Assembly (NCBI RefSeq): GCF_004298145.1
Contig: NZ_SCRH01000031.1
Coordinates: 1-52,641, forward strand
Direction of reading: 5' to 3'
Source of the DNA: Mycobacterium sp.
GTDB lineage: Bacteria > Actinomycetota > Actinomycetes > Mycobacteriales > Mycobacteriaceae
Length of the DNA: 52,641 nucleotides
Positions 26,394 to 38,580 of this stretch are shown here, piece after piece (positions within the stretch are counted from its first letter, which is position 1; each line of letters starts with the position of its first letter). The notes under the pieces are model-generated. The model was given only the letters and a program-made list of their open reading frames with translations. It was not told where the DNA came from and did not search any database. The position numbers and the translations under genes are program-made.

Positions 26394-27656
26394 ATGATCC
26401 TCGACGAGCTGGGCTGGCGCGGCCTGATCGCGCAGTCCACCGACCTCGATGCGCTGGCCGCCGAAGCCCGGCGCGGGCCGATGACGGTGTACGCCGGCTT
26501 CGACCCCACCGCGCCCAGCCTGCACGCCGGGCACCTGGTGCCCCTGCTGGCGTTGCGCCGGTTTCAGCGGGCCGGTCATCGCCCGATCGTGCTCGCCGGC
26601 GGTGCCACCGGCATGATCGGCGATCCGCGCGACGTCGGCGAGCGGACCCTCAACGAGGCCGACACCGTGGCCGAGTGGACCGAACGGATCGGGGGACAGC
26701 TGCAACGCTTCGTCGACTTCGACGAATCACCCACCGGCGCGGTCGTCGTCAACAACCTGGACTGGACGCGTCCCCTGTCGGCGATCGAGTTCCTGCGCGA
26801 CGTCGGCAAGCACTTCTCGGTCAACGTCATGCTGGACCGCGACACCGTCCGGCGGCGCCTGGACGGCGACGGCATCTCCTACACCGAATTCAGCTACATG
26901 CTGTTGCAGGCCAACGATTACGTCGAACTGCACCGCCGCTACGGCTGCCGCCTGCAGATCGGCGGCTCCGACCAGTGGGGCAACATCATCGCCGGGGTAC
27001 GGCTGGTCCGCCAACAGCTGGGCGCCTCGGTCCATGCGCTGACGGTGCCGCTGGTGACCGCCGCCGACGGCACCAAGTTCGGCAAGTCCACCGGCGGCGG
27101 CAGCCTGTGGCTGGACCCCGCCCTGACCACCCCATACGCCTGGTACCAGTACTTCTTCAACACCGCCGACGCCGACGTGATCCGCTACCTGCGGTGGTTC
27201 ACGTTCTTGACGGCCGACGAGCTGAGCGAGCTCGAACAGGCCACGGCGGACCGCCCTCAACAACGCGCCGCCCAGCGGCGGCTGGCGCGCGAACTCACCG
27301 TGCTCGTGCACGGCGAGGCGGCCACCGAGGCGGTCGAGCACGCCAGCCGGGCGCTGTTCGGGCAGGGCGAGCTGGACCGCCTGGACGAGGCCACGCTGGC
27401 GGCGGCGCTGCGCGAGACGTCGGTCGCCGAGCTCAAACCCGGTGGCCCCGACGGGATCGTCGACCTGTTGGTCGCCAGCGGTCTGTCGGAGAGCAAGAAG
27501 GCCGCGCGGCGCACCATCGGCGAAGGCGGCGTCTCGGTCAACAACGTCCGCGTCGACGACGAGGACTGGGCGCCGCAACCGTCCGACTTCCTGCACGGCC
27601 GATGGCTGGTGCTGCGCCGTGGCAAACGCACCGTCGCCGGGGTCGAAAAGGTCTAG
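26394..27656 (+). CDS. tyrS: Tyrosyl-tRNA synthetase
   Basis: The 420-residue class I synthetase has the HIGH-like motif HAGH (44-47), the tyrosine site with [12 protein letters not shown] and [10 protein letters not shown], the KMSKS-like loop KFGKS (228-232) and a C-terminal S4 RNA-binding domain (about 355-415, [17 protein letters not shown]). It charges tRNA-Tyr in the cytosol. ATG 26394 matches the family start; the upstream frame overlaps mpg and the palindromic repeat and has no family content. Confidence 0.95.
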   Translation: MILDELGWRGLIAQSTDLDALAAEARRGPMTVYAGFDPTAPSLHAGHLVPLLALRRFQRAGHRPIVLAGGATGMIGDPRDVGERTLNEADTVAEWTERIGGQLQRFVDFDESPTGAVVVNNLDWTRPLSAIEFLRDVGKHFSVNVMLDRDTVRRRLDGDGISYTEFSYMLLQANDYVELHRRYGCRLQIGGSDQWGNIIAGVRLVRQQLGASVHALTVPLVTAADGTKFGKSTGGGSLWLDPALTTPYAWYQYFFNTADADVIRYLRWFTFLTADELSELEQATADRPQQRAAQRRLARELTVLVHGEAATEAVEHASRALFGQGELDRLDEATLAAALRETSVAELKPGGPDGIVDLLVASGLSESKKAARRTIGEGGVSVNNVRVDDEDWAPQPSDFLHGRWLVLRRGKRTVAGVEKV

Positions 27657-27662
27657 ACCGCC

Positions 27663-27689
27663 TAGCCCGCTTAGCCCGCTTAGCCCTTC
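27663..27689. repeat. Three 9-bp tandem repeats
   Basis: TAGCCCGCT is repeated at 27663-27671 and 27672-27680, with a diverged third unit TAGCCCTTC. It begins seven bases after the tyrS stop. Copy number may vary between strains. Confidence 0.6.
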
Positions 27690-27782
27690 CCAGGCCCGAA
27701 CCGCTCCCGCAAAACGCGTACGTGCACAGTTCGTTACCTCACCGTGTCGTCGGCGTGATCCGCGGGGACCACTGTTGTCACG

Positions 27783-28145
27783 GTGATTTTCGCGACGCGT
27801 GTGCGGTTGACCGTCCTGCCGATCCTGGGGGTGATCACGGGCTTGGTAGCGCTGGCCGCGGCACTGTCGGCGCCGATCCGCGCCGACATGCTCGGGAATG
27901 CTTTCCTGTCGGCGCTGACGAACGCCGGGATCTCCTACGCCCAACCGACCGGCACCACGGCGATGGGACAGTCGGTGTGCCCGATGCTGTTCGAGCCCGG
28001 TGGGTCCTTCGACGCCGTGACGTCCAAGATGGCCGAGGGCAACGGAATGTCCTACGAGACGGCGGGCAGGTTCACCATTGTCGCGATCGCGACCTACTGC
28101 CCGGCGATGATCGCGCCGCTGCTGAGCAACCGGCTGCACGGCTAG
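27783..28145 (+). CDS. DUF732 exported protein (LprJ position, no lipobox)
   Basis: The 120-residue protein has an N-terminal hydrophobic export segment (VLPILGVITGLVALAAALS), then the DUF732 pattern: FLSALTNAGISY, a Cys in GQSVCPML and a Cys-Pro in ATYCPAM. The two Cys probably form a disulfide outside the membrane. M. tuberculosis has lprJ (Rv1690) here, annotated as a lipoprotein, but this protein has no Cys at the end of the signal segment and so cannot be lipidated that way. GTG 27783 has no strong Shine-Dalgarno. Confidence 0.75.
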   Translation: MIFATRVRLTVLPILGVITGLVALAAALSAPIRADMLGNAFLSALTNAGISYAQPTGTTAMGQSVCPMLFEPGGSFDAVTSKMAEGNGMSYETAGRFTIVAIATYCPAMIAPLLSNRLHG

Positions 28146-28160
28146 CCGAATCATTGCCCG

Positions 28161-28166
28161 TATCCT
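28161..28166 (+). promoter_or_regulatory. -10 box for a leaderless TPR gene
   Basis: TATCCT is followed by exactly seven bases and GTG 28174, the geometry of a leaderless mycobacterial mRNA. No Shine-Dalgarno lies before the GTG. Confidence 0.5.
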
Positions 28167-28173
28167 CGGCAGC

Positions 28174-28974
28174 GTGGTCGACGACAGGCAGAGGCACCGC
28201 GGCGAGCGTGGGGCGCGGCCGGCATCCGGCGGATGGTCCGGTCCGGGCCGTGCGCGGGCGGCTCAGCCACAGAGCGCCGGGCGCCGGGAGGCGCAGGCCG
28301 ATCGCGCGCCGCAGGACGGGCCGCCGGTACCGCCGGGCGTGGAGGCCAACCAGCTGGCACCCGACATTCGCCGCGAACTGAGCACCCTGGACCGCGCCAC
28401 GGCCGACGCGGTGGCGCGCCACCTGGTCGCGGCGGGCGAGTTGCTGGACGAGGATCCCGAGGCGGCGTTGCTTCATGCCCGCGCGGCGCGGGCCCGGTCC
28501 AGCCGCATCGCCACCATTCGGGAGGCGGTCGGGATCGCCGCCTACCACTGCGGCGACTGGTCGCAGGCGCTGGCGGAGTTGCGCGCCGCCCGCCGGATGG
28601 GCAGCAAGTCCTCGTTGCTCGCGTTGATCGCCGATTGCGAACGCGGGCTTGGCCGCCCGGAACGGGCGATCGAACTCACGCGCGGGCCGGAGGCCGCCGA
28701 GCTGTCCGGCGACGACGCCGACGAGTTACGCATCGTCGCCGCCGGGGCGCGGGCGGACCTCGGACAGCTGGAGCGGGCGCTGACCGTCTTGTCCACGCCG
28801 CAACTGGATCCCAGCCGCACCGGCTCCACGGCGGCGCGGCTGTTCTACGCCTACGCGGACACGCTGCTCGCGCTCGGCCGCGGCGACGAGGCGCTGCACT
28901 GGTTCCTGCGTTCGGCGGCCGCCGACGTCGACGGCGTCACCGACGCCGAAGACCGGGTCAGCGAACTCGGCTGA
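28174..28974 (+). CDS. TPR-like repeat protein (Rv1691-like)
   Basis: The 266-residue protein has a disordered, basic/Pro-rich first ~60 residues, then helical pairs of TPR type (AALLHARAARARSSRIATIREAVGIA, AYHCGDWSQALAELRAARRMG, ALGRGDEALHWFLRSA). It is likely a protein-interaction scaffold; no enzyme motif is visible. It occupies the Rv1691 position, directly before the glycerol-3-phosphate phosphatase gene (18 bp apart), so the two are probably co-transcribed. Confidence 0.8.
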   Translation: MVDDRQRHRGERGARPASGGWSGPGRARAAQPQSAGRREAQADRAPQDGPPVPPGVEANQLAPDIRRELSTLDRATADAVARHLVAAGELLDEDPEAALLHARAARARSSRIATIREAVGIAAYHCGDWSQALAELRAARRMGSKSSLLALIADCERGLGRPERAIELTRGPEAAELSGDDADELRIVAAGARADLGQLERALTVLSTPQLDPSRTGSTAARLFYAYADTLLALGRGDEALHWFLRSAAADVDGVTDAEDRVSELG

Positions 28975-28992
28975 CGTGACGGATTCGACCGC

Positions 28993-30024
28993 GTGAAAAG
29001 CCTTGCGCAGGAATATGACTGCCTGCTGATCGACCTGGACGGTACGGCGTTTCGCGGCCGCCAGCCCACCGAGGGCGCGGTGCAGGCGTTGGCCGAGTTG
29101 CGTAGCCGCGCGTATTTCGTGACCAACAACGCGTCCCGCAGCGCCGACGAGGTCGCCGCGCACCTGAGCGACCTCGGTTTCACCGCCACCGCCGACGACG
29201 TCGCCACCAGCGCCCAGAGCGCGGCGCGGCTGCTCGCCGATCAGCTGCCCGCGCAATCGCCGGTGCTGATCGTGGGCACCGAGGCCCTGGCCGGCGAGAT
29301 CACGGCCGTCGGGCTGCGCCCGGTGCGCCGCTACGACGACGCCCCGGCCGCCGTCGTGCAGGGCCTGTCCCTGACCGTCGGCTGGCCCGATCTCGCCGAG
29401 GCCGCGCTGGCCATCCGGGCCGGCGCGCGGTGGGTGGCGGCCAACGTCGATCTCACCTTGCCCACCGAGCGCGGGCTGTTGCCGGGCAACGGATCCCTGG
29501 TGGCCGCGCTGCGGGTGGCCACCGGCGCCGAACCCCAGGTCGCGGGCAAGCCGGCGCCCGCGCTGCTGCTCGACGCGGCGGCCAGGGGCGACTTCCGCGC
29601 GCCCTTGGTGATCGGCGACCGGCTCGACACCGACATCGAGGGCGCCAATGCCGCCCAGCTACCCAGCTTGATGGTGCTCACCGGGGTCAATTCCGCGCGG
29701 GACGCGGTGTACGCCAAGCGTGCCCAGCGCCCCACCTACATCGGCCATGATCTGCGCTCGCTGCACACCGACGGCGAACAGCTCGCGGTGGGGCCGCAGC
29801 CGGGCTGGCGGGTCGACGTCGCGGACGAGGCGATCACCGTCAGCGCCGGCGGCCCGAACAAGGGGCCGGAGGACGGCGACGGCCTGGCGATCGTTCGCGC
29901 GGTCGCCAGCGCGGTATGGGCAGCGGCCGGCCCCGATTCCGACGAGCCCCGGGTGCGCATCGAGGCCGCCGACGACCGGGCGCGCGCCGCGCTGCAGCGC
30001 TGGTCTTTGGTGCACACCGACTGA
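28993..30024 (+). CDS. HAD phosphatase, probable glycerol-3-phosphate phosphatase (Rv1692-like)
   Basis: The 343-residue HAD-superfamily enzyme has motif I IDLDGTAF with nucleophile Asp14 and Asp16, motif II FVTNNAS, and motifs III/IV GKP and VIGDRLDTDIEGA. The C2-type cap lies between. About 80 C-terminal residues form an extra domain also present in M. tuberculosis Rv1692, which was characterised as a glycerol-3-phosphate phosphatase in lipid recycling. The GTG at 28993 is the first codon consistent with motif I spacing. Confidence 0.88.
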   Translation: MKSLAQEYDCLLIDLDGTAFRGRQPTEGAVQALAELRSRAYFVTNNASRSADEVAAHLSDLGFTATADDVATSAQSAARLLADQLPAQSPVLIVGTEALAGEITAVGLRPVRRYDDAPAAVVQGLSLTVGWPDLAEAALAIRAGARWVAANVDLTLPTERGLLPGNGSLVAALRVATGAEPQVAGKPAPALLLDAAARGDFRAPLVIGDRLDTDIEGANAAQLPSLMVLTGVNSARDAVYAKRAQRPTYIGHDLRSLHTDGEQLAVGPQPGWRVDVADEAITVSAGGPNKGPEDGDGLAIVRAVASAVWAAAGPDSDEPRVRIEAADDRARAALQRWSLVHTD

Positions 30025-30047
30025 CGGGTGACTAGCGTAGGAACGCG

Positions 30048-30233
30048 ATGACTATCGACCCCGATCAGATTCGCGCCGAAATCGACGCCTTGCTGGCCCG
30101 GCTGCCCCATCCCGGCGAGCAGCAGGATCCCGAGAAGGTGCCCTCGCTCGACGAGCTCGAAGAGATCGCGCGCCGCCTCTCCGAGGCGCACGACGTCCTG
30201 CTGGCCGCGCTGGAGTCGGCGGAGAAGGGCTGA
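30048..30233 (+). CDS. Conserved 61-residue protein (Rv1693-like)
   Basis: A short acidic helical protein: DPDQIRAEIDALLARL then SLDELEEIARRLSEAHDVLLAALE. It has no Cys, signal peptide or membrane segment, and the helices could form a coiled coil. It sits between the phosphatase gene and tlyA as in M. tuberculosis. TAGCGT at 30033-30038 plus AGGAA before ATG 30048 suggest an internal promoter and ribosome-binding site. No function is known to me. Confidence 0.8.
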   Translation: MTIDPDQIRAEIDALLARLPHPGEQQDPEKVPSLDELEEIARRLSEAHDVLLAALESAEKG

Positions 30234-30241
30234 GTGCGCGC

Positions 30242-31051
30242 ATGTCTCGACGCGCCCGCGTTGACGCCGAGCTGGTACGGCGCGGGCTGGCCCGGTCGCG
30301 TCAGCAGGCCGCGGAGTTGATCGGCGCCGGCAAGGTGCGCATCGACGGGATGCCCGCGCGCAAGCCCGGCACGGCCGTCGCCGTGACCGCGGCCCTGACC
30401 GTGGCCACCGACGGTGAACGCGGCTGGGTCTCCCGCGGGGCGCACAAACTCATCGGGGCCCTGGACGCCTTCGGGATTGCCGTCGCGGGCCGGCGCTGCC
30501 TGGATGCCGGCGCGTCGACGGGTGGCTTCACCGAAGTCCTGCTCGATCGCGGGGCCACCGAAGTGGTTGCCGTGGATGTGGGATACGGCCAGCTGGCGTG
30601 GTCGCTGCGCAGCGATTCACGGGTGGTCGTCGTCGAGCGGACCAACGTTCGTGACCTGACGCCGGAGGCGATCGGCGGGCCGGCCGACCTCGTGGTGGCG
30701 GACCTGTCGTTCATCTCGCTGTCCACGGTGTTGCCGGCGCTGGCTGGATGTGCCGCACCGAACGCGGATATCGTTCCCATGGTGAAGCCACAGTTTGAGG
30801 TGGGCAAGGGCCAGGTCGGTGCGGGCGGTGTGGTTCACGACCCCGGCCTGCGCGCCGATGCCGTTTCGCGCGTCGCGCGTCGCGCCGGCGAGCTGGGTTG
30901 GCACACCGTCGACGTCACCGCCAGCCCGCTGCCGGGGCCGTCGGGCAACGTCGAATACTTTCTCCGGCTGCGCGCCCAGACCGATCGTCCGCTCGCCGGC
31001 GACGCGCTGGTGGCGGCGGTGCGGCACGCGGTGGAAAGCGGGCCGCGGTGA
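30242..31051 (+). CDS. tlyA: TlyA 2'-O-methyltransferase (16S/23S rRNA)
   Basis: The 269-residue protein has an N-terminal S4 domain (about 5-62) and a FtsJ-like methyltransferase domain with SAM loop DAGASTGGF (88-96). The catalytic tetrad matches mycobacterial TlyA in position: Lys69, Asp154, Lys182, Glu238. TlyA methylates rRNA 2'-hydroxyls and so confers capreomycin susceptibility; it has also been described as a haemolysin. The start is ATG 30242. The stop overlaps the nadK start (GTGA). Confidence 0.95.
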   Translation: MSRRARVDAELVRRGLARSRQQAAELIGAGKVRIDGMPARKPGTAVAVTAALTVATDGERGWVSRGAHKLIGALDAFGIAVAGRRCLDAGASTGGFTEVLLDRGATEVVAVDVGYGQLAWSLRSDSRVVVVERTNVRDLTPEAIGGPADLVVADLSFISLSTVLPALAGCAAPNADIVPMVKPQFEVGKGQVGAGGVVHDPGLRADAVSRVARRAGELGWHTVDVTASPLPGPSGNVEYFLRLRAQTDRPLAGDALVAAVRHAVESGPR

Positions 31052-31974
31052 GTCCAGCCGAACGTACCATTTTGCTGGTCGTCCACACCGGTCGCGAAGA
31101 AGCGACCGAGACGGCCCGTCGTGTACAGAAGACGCTCGGCGACAATGGGATTGGGCTTCGCGTCCTGTCCGCCGAGGCGGTCGACAGGGGGCCGTTGCAC
31201 CTGGCCCCCGATGACATGCGGGCGATGGGCGTGGAGATCGACGTGGTCAACGCCGACGCGCAAGCCGCCGAAGGCTGCGAACTGGTGCTGGTACTCGGTG
31301 GCGACGGGACGTTCTTACGGGCCGCCGAATTGGCACGCAACGCCGATATTCCGGTGCTCGGCGTGAACCTGGGCCGGATCGGCTTTTTGGCCGAGGCCGA
31401 GGCCGAAGCCATCGAACAGGTGCTGGACCATGTTGTCGCACAAGACTATCGGGTGGAGAAACGCTTGACGCTCGATGTGGTCGTGCGTCAGGGCGGCCGC
31501 GCCTCCGCGCACGGCTGGGCGCTCAACGAAATCAGCCTGGAAAAGGGCCCCCGGCTCGGCGTGCTGGGGGTGGTGGTCGAGATCGACGGGCGGCCGGTGT
31601 CCGCCTTCGGCTGCGACGGCGTCTTGGTATCGACGCCGACGGGATCCACCGCCTACGCGTTCTCCGCGGGCGGTCCGGTGTTGTGGCCCGACCTCGAGGC
31701 AATCCTGGTGGTACCCAACAACGCCCACGCGCTGTTCGGTCGCCCCATGGTCACCAGCCCGAACGCCACCATCGCGATCGAGGTCGAGGCGGACGGCCAC
31801 GATGCCCTGGTGTTCTGCGACGGCCGCCGGGAGATGCTGATCCCGGCCGGCAGCCGGATCGAGGTGAAACGCTGTGATACGGCGGTGAAGTGGGCCCGGC
31901 TGGACAGCGCCCCGTTCACGGATCGGTTGGTGCGCAAGTTCCGGCTGCCGGTGACCGGGTGGCGCGGGAACTGA
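31048..31974 (+). CDS. nadK: NAD kinase
   Basis: The 308-residue protein has GGDGT (84-88), NE in WALNEISL and the glycine-rich [15 protein letters not shown] motif that defines NAD kinases. It phosphorylates NAD to NADP in the cytosol using ATP or polyphosphate. GTG 31048 overlaps the tlyA stop by 4 bp; longer upstream frames are shadows of tlyA. It corresponds to Rv1695 (ppnK). Confidence 0.95.
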   Translation: MSPAERTILLVVHTGREEATETARRVQKTLGDNGIGLRVLSAEAVDRGPLHLAPDDMRAMGVEIDVVNADAQAAEGCELVLVLGGDGTFLRAAELARNADIPVLGVNLGRIGFLAEAEAEAIEQVLDHVVAQDYRVEKRLTLDVVVRQGGRASAHGWALNEISLEKGPRLGVLGVVVEIDGRPVSAFGCDGVLVSTPTGSTAYAFSAGGPVLWPDLEAILVVPNNAHALFGRPMVTSPNATIAIEVEADGHDALVFCDGRREMLIPAGSRIEVKRCDTAVKWARLDSAPFTDRLVRKFRLPVTGWRGN

Positions 31975-31999
31975 CGGCGCAGCGCGGGGTTCTCACTGA

Positions 32000-33772
32000 A
32001 TGCTGACTGAAATCCGCATCGAGTCGCTCGGGGCGATCAGTTCCGCGGTCGGGGAGTTCGACCGCGGCCTGACCGTATTGACCGGGGAGACCGGCGCCGG
32101 GAAGACCATGGTGGTGACCGGGCTGCACCTGCTCGGCGGTGCCCGCGCAGACGCCACCCGGGTCCGGTCGGGCGCTGACCGGGCTGTCGTCGAAGGTCGT
32201 TTCAGCACAACCGATCTCGACGAGGCCATGGTGGTGCGGCTCGATGAGATGCTGGACGCGTCGGGCGGGGAACGCGACGAGGACGGCAGCGTGATCGCGC
32301 TGCGCTCGGTCAGCCGCGACGGGCCGTCGCGCGCGTCGCTCGGCGGCCGCAGCGTGCCCGCGAAGTCGCTGGGCGACTTCACCGCGGGGCTGCTGACCTT
32401 GCACGGGCAGAACGACCAGCTGCGACTCATCCGGCCCGAGGAGCAGTGTGGCGCGCTGGACCGGTTCGCCAAGGCGGGCCCGGCGCTCGAGCGCTACTGC
32501 AAACTGCGCGACGCCTGGCTCTCGGCGCGACGCGACCTGCTCGACCGCCGCAACCGCATGCGCGAACTCGCGCTGGAGGCCGACCGGCTGACGTTCGCCC
32601 TCAACGAAATCGACGCCGTGGACCCACAACCCGGTGAGGACGACGCCCTGGTCGCCGAGATCGTGCGGCTCTCCGAACTGGACACCCTGCGCGAAGCCGC
32701 GGCCACCGCGCGCGCGGCGTTGTCCTCCGACGAGACGGATGGGGTCGCGCTGGGTGCCACCGACAGCCTGGGAAAGGCAAGGGCCGCACTGGAATCCACC
32801 GACGACGCGAAGCTGGTGGCGTTGGCCGGCCAGATCGGCGAGGTGCTGACCGTGCTCGTCGACGCGGCCGGTGAACTGGGCGGCTTCCTCGAGGAGCTGC
32901 CGGTCGATGCCAGCGCGCTGGAATCCAAGCTGGCCCGCCAGGCCGAACTGCGCACACTGACCCGCAAGTACGCGGCGGACATCGACGGGGTGATCCGGTG
33001 GGCCCAGGAGTCGCGGCAACGGCTCGCCCAACTCGACGTCACCGAGGAAGGCTTGACGGCGCTGGCGGCCCGGGTCGACGAGCTCGGCCGCGAATTGGCC
33101 GGGGCCGCGGCCGATCTCAGCAACACACGGCGCAAGGCCGCCAAGCGACTCGCCAAGGAGGTCACCGCCGAGCTGTCGGGGCTGGCGATGGCCGACGCCC
33201 GATTCACCATCGACGTGAGCCTGGATGCCGTGCCGGACGCCGCGGCGCCCGCCGACGACTCGGCCGCGCTGCGGCTGCCGTCGGGCGAGCTCGTCCGCGC
33301 CGGCGCCGACGGCGTCGACCAGGTCGAGTTCGGGTTCGCGGCGCACCGCGGGATGGACCAGCTGCCGCTGGCCAAGAGCGCCTCCGGCGGCGAGCTGTCC
33401 CGGGTGATGCTGGCCTTGGAGGTGGTGCTGGCCACGTCCCGCAAAGAAGCGGCGGGCACCACCATGGTGTTCGACGAGGTCGACGCGGGCGTGGGGGGCC
33501 GGGCGGCCGTGCAGATCGGGCGTCGGCTGGCGAGGTTGGCGCGCACCCACCAGGTCATCGTGGTCACGCATCTGCCGCAGGTGGCGGCGTACGCCGACGT
33601 GCACCTGGTGGTGCATGCCGCCGGGCCCAAGGGAACGAGCGTGGTGCGGCGCCTGGGCGGCGACGAGCGGGTCGCCGAGCTGGCGCGGATGCTGGCCGGG
33701 CTGGGCGAATCCGACAGCGGCCGCGCGCACGCCCGCGAGCTGCTCGAGGCGGCGCAGAAAGACGAGATCTGA
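32000..33772 (+). CDS. recN: DNA repair protein RecN
   Basis: The 590-residue SMC-like ATPase has Walker A GETGAGKT (29-36), the FTAGLLTLHGQNDQLRLI segment after the N-terminal head, coiled-coil arms (about 150-380), the ABC signature ASGGELSRVMLALE, Walker B MVFDEVDAGVGG and VVTHLPQVAAYAD. RecN acts in double-strand break repair by joining DNA ends. ATG 32000 is 26 bp after nadK. The stop lies in a tandem 10-bp duplication (GACGAGATCT twice at 33761-33780). Confidence 0.95.
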   Translation: MLTEIRIESLGAISSAVGEFDRGLTVLTGETGAGKTMVVTGLHLLGGARADATRVRSGADRAVVEGRFSTTDLDEAMVVRLDEMLDASGGERDEDGSVIALRSVSRDGPSRASLGGRSVPAKSLGDFTAGLLTLHGQNDQLRLIRPEEQCGALDRFAKAGPALERYCKLRDAWLSARRDLLDRRNRMRELALEADRLTFALNEIDAVDPQPGEDDALVAEIVRLSELDTLREAAATARAALSSDETDGVALGATDSLGKARAALESTDDAKLVALAGQIGEVLTVLVDAAGELGGFLEELPVDASALESKLARQAELRTLTRKYAADIDGVIRWAQESRQRLAQLDVTEEGLTALAARVDELGRELAGAAADLSNTRRKAAKRLAKEVTAELSGLAMADARFTIDVSLDAVPDAAAPADDSAALRLPSGELVRAGADGVDQVEFGFAAHRGMDQLPLAKSASGGELSRVMLALEVVLATSRKEAAGTTMVFDEVDAGVGGRAAVQIGRRLARLARTHQVIVVTHLPQVAAYADVHLVVHAAGPKGTSVVRRLGGDERVAELARMLAGLGESDSGRAHARELLEAAQKDEI

Positions 33773-33787
33773 CGAGATCTAAGGCCG

Positions 33788-33844
33788 CGAGCGTCGACTT
33801 GTTGTGGGCGTCCGGCCCCATTTCGCGCATCAGGTCGACATTCG
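33788..33844. repeat. Intergenic palindromic element, copy B
   Basis: CGAGCGTCGACTTGTTG (33788-33804) and CAGGTCGACATTCG (33831-33844) are imperfect inverted arms of the element at 26308. It lies between recN and the steA-like gene. Confidence 0.7.
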
Positions 33845-33954
33845 AGACCGGTTCGGCATCCACCTGTTACTAATGTGACTCTAGATAACTTCTGAGGCTG
33901 GTGTTACGGCGCGCCTCCCCACCTCGCCCACGCATCCCCGACAGAATCGCCCCC

Positions 33955-35136
33955 ATGAAGATGTCAGGCCTGCTTTCCCGTAATCCCGCCCGGCCGGGCC
34001 TGGTCGGCACCGCGCGCGTCGACCGGAACATCGATCGATTGCTGCGCAGGGTCTGCCCCGGCGACATCGTCGTGCTCGACATCCTGGACCTGGATCGCAT
34101 CACCGCGGACGCCCTGGTGGAGGCCGACATCGCCGCCGTCGTCAACGCATCGCCGTCGGTGTCGGGCCGCTACCCCAATCTGGGGCCTGAGGTGCTGGTC
34201 AACAACGGTGTGACCCTGATCGACGAGGCCGGACCCGACATCTTCAAGAAGGTCAAAGACGGCGCCAGGATCCGCCTGTACGAGGGCGGGGTGTACGCGG
34301 GTGATCGCAGGCTGGTCCGCGGCACCGAGCGCACCGATCACGACATCGCCGACCTGATGCGGGAGGCCAAGAGCGGCCTGTCCGCCCATCTGGAGGCGTT
34401 CGCCGGCAACACCATCGAGTTCATCAAGAGCGAGAGCCCGCTGCTGATCGACGGGATCGGCATCCCAGACGTCGACGTCGACCTGCGTCGTCGGCACGTG
34501 GTGATCGTCGCCGACGAGCCCAGCGCCGAGGACGACCTCAAGTCGCTCAAGCCGTTCATCAAGGAGTACCAGCCGGCGCTGATCGGTGTCGGCGGCGGCG
34601 CGGACGTGTTGCGCAAGGCGGGCTACCGCCCACAGGTGATCGTCGGCGACCCCGACCAGATCAGCACCGACGCGCTCAAGTGCGGCGCCCAGGTCGTGTT
34701 GCCCGCCGACGCCGACGGCCACGCGCCCGGGCTGGAGCGCATCCAGGATCTCGGTGTCGGGGCGATGACGTTCCCGGCCGCGGGTTCGGCGATCGACCTG
34801 GCCCTGCTGCTGGCCGATCACCATGGCGCCGCGCTGCTGGTGACGGCCGGCCACACCGCCAACATCGAGACGTTCTTCGACCGCACCCGCGCCCACAGCA
34901 ACCCGTCCACCTTCCTGACCCGACTGCGGGTCGGGGAAAAGGTGGTGGACGCCAAGGCCGTGGCGACCCTGTACCGCAACCACATCTCCGCGGGCGCCAT
35001 CGCGCTGCTGGCGCTGACGATGCTGATCGCGGTGATCGTCGCCCTGTGGGTGTCGCGCACCGACGGTGTGGTGCTGCATTGGGTCACCGACTACTGGAAC
35101 CACTTCTGCCTGATGGTGCAGAAGTGGGTCACCTAG
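33955..35136 (+). CDS. steA: SteA-like protein (Rv1697-like)
   Basis: The 393-residue protein has a thiamine-pyrophosphokinase-like catalytic fold in its middle (LIGVGGGADVLRKAGYRPQVIVGDPDQIS) and a C-terminal membrane helix (IALLALTMLIAVIVALWVS). In Corynebacterium the orthologue SteA works with SteB at the division site in cell-envelope integrity. ATG 33955 (MKMSG) is preferred over GTG 33901 because it gives the family length. The mctB-like gene follows with no gap, so they form one unit. Confidence 0.88.
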   Translation: MKMSGLLSRNPARPGLVGTARVDRNIDRLLRRVCPGDIVVLDILDLDRITADALVEADIAAVVNASPSVSGRYPNLGPEVLVNNGVTLIDEAGPDIFKKVKDGARIRLYEGGVYAGDRRLVRGTERTDHDIADLMREAKSGLSAHLEAFAGNTIEFIKSESPLLIDGIGIPDVDVDLRRRHVVIVADEPSAEDDLKSLKPFIKEYQPALIGVGGGADVLRKAGYRPQVIVGDPDQISTDALKCGAQVVLPADADGHAPGLERIQDLGVGAMTFPAAGSAIDLALLLADHHGAALLVTAGHTANIETFFDRTRAHSNPSTFLTRLRVGEKVVDAKAVATLYRNHISAGAIALLALTMLIAVIVALWVSRTDGVVLHWVTDYWNHFCLMVQKWVT

Positions 35137-36081
35137 ATGATCTCGTTACGCCAACATGCCCTGTCGCTGGCCGCCGTGTTCCTGGCGCTGGCCGTGGGCG
35201 TCGTGCTGGGCTCCGGCTTCTTGTCGGACACCTTGTTGTCCAGCCTGCGTGACGAGAAGAAGGACCTGAACACGCAGATCAGCGGGCTCAACGACCAGAA
35301 GAATGTGCTGAACGAAAAGCTCAGCGCGGCAAACAATTTCGATACCCAACTGGTTGGCCGGATAGTGCACGACGCGCTGGCCGGCAAATCGGTGGTGGTG
35401 TTCCGCACCCCGGATGCCAAAGACGACGACGTGGCCGCGGTGTCGAAGTTCATCGGCCAGGCCGGCGGGGCGGTGACCGGGACGGTATCGCTGACGCAGG
35501 AGTTCGTCGAGGCCAACTCGGCGGAGAAGCTGCAGACGGTGGTGAACTCGTCGGTGCTGCCCGCCGGTCAGCAGCTCAGCACCAAGCTCGTCGACCAGGG
35601 TTCGCAGGCGGGTGACCTGATGGGCATCGCGCTGCTGGCCAACCCGAACCCGGCCGTCCCGCAGGTCGACGAGCCTCAGCGCAACACCGTGCTGGCGGCG
35701 CTGCGCGACACCGGCTTCATCACCTACCAGGCGACCGATCACATCAGCGCGGCGAACGCCGCGCTGATCGTCACCGGCGGCTCGCTGCCCCAAGACGCCG
35801 GGAACCAGGGTGTCAGCGTCGCCCGGTTCTCGGCCGCGCTGGCACCGCACGGCTCGGGCACGCTGCTCGCCGGGCGCGACGGTTCGGCGACCGGGGGTGC
35901 CGCCGTCGCCGTGACTCGCGCCGACGCCGGTTTGAATGCCGCGGTCAGCACGGTCGACGACGTGGACGCCGCGCCCGGACGCATCACCGCGGTGCTGGGT
36001 CTGCACGACCTGATGAATGGTGGTCACGCCGGCCAGTACGGCACCGGTCACGGGGCGACGTCGATCACGGTGCCCCAGTAG
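35137..36081 (+). CDS. mctB: MctB/SteB-like envelope protein (Rv1698-like)
   Basis: The 314-residue protein has an N-terminal membrane helix (LSLAAVFLALAVGVVLGSGFL) followed by a coiled coil (about 36-66, LRDEKKDLNTQISGLNDQ) and a globular periplasmic domain. In M. tuberculosis Rv1698 is described as MctB, needed for copper resistance; in Corynebacterium the SteB homologue pairs with SteA. The start codon directly abuts the steA stop (TAG ATG), so translation is coupled. Confidence 0.88.
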   Translation: MISLRQHALSLAAVFLALAVGVVLGSGFLSDTLLSSLRDEKKDLNTQISGLNDQKNVLNEKLSAANNFDTQLVGRIVHDALAGKSVVVFRTPDAKDDDVAAVSKFIGQAGGAVTGTVSLTQEFVEANSAEKLQTVVNSSVLPAGQQLSTKLVDQGSQAGDLMGIALLANPNPAVPQVDEPQRNTVLAALRDTGFITYQATDHISAANAALIVTGGSLPQDAGNQGVSVARFSAALAPHGSGTLLAGRDGSATGGAAVAVTRADAGLNAAVSTVDDVDAAPGRITAVLGLHDLMNGGHAGQYGTGHGATSITVPQ

Positions 36082-36091
36082 CGGGCGTGTT

Positions 36092-36111
36092 AGCCGCGAC
36101 ACAGCGCGGCT
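36092..36111 (+). terminator. Hairpin after the steA-mctB unit
   Basis: AGCCGCG and CGCGGCT form a perfect 7-bp stem with a 6-nt loop, 11 bp after the mctB stop. There is no U-run. It precedes the pyrG promoter region, consistent with separating the two units. Confidence 0.5.
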
Positions 36112-36152
36112 GATGTTAGGGTGGGTTTCCGTGGGTCGGCAGGCCCATCTAG

Positions 36153-38576
<2,424 letters not shown>

Positions 38577-38580
<4 letters not shown>

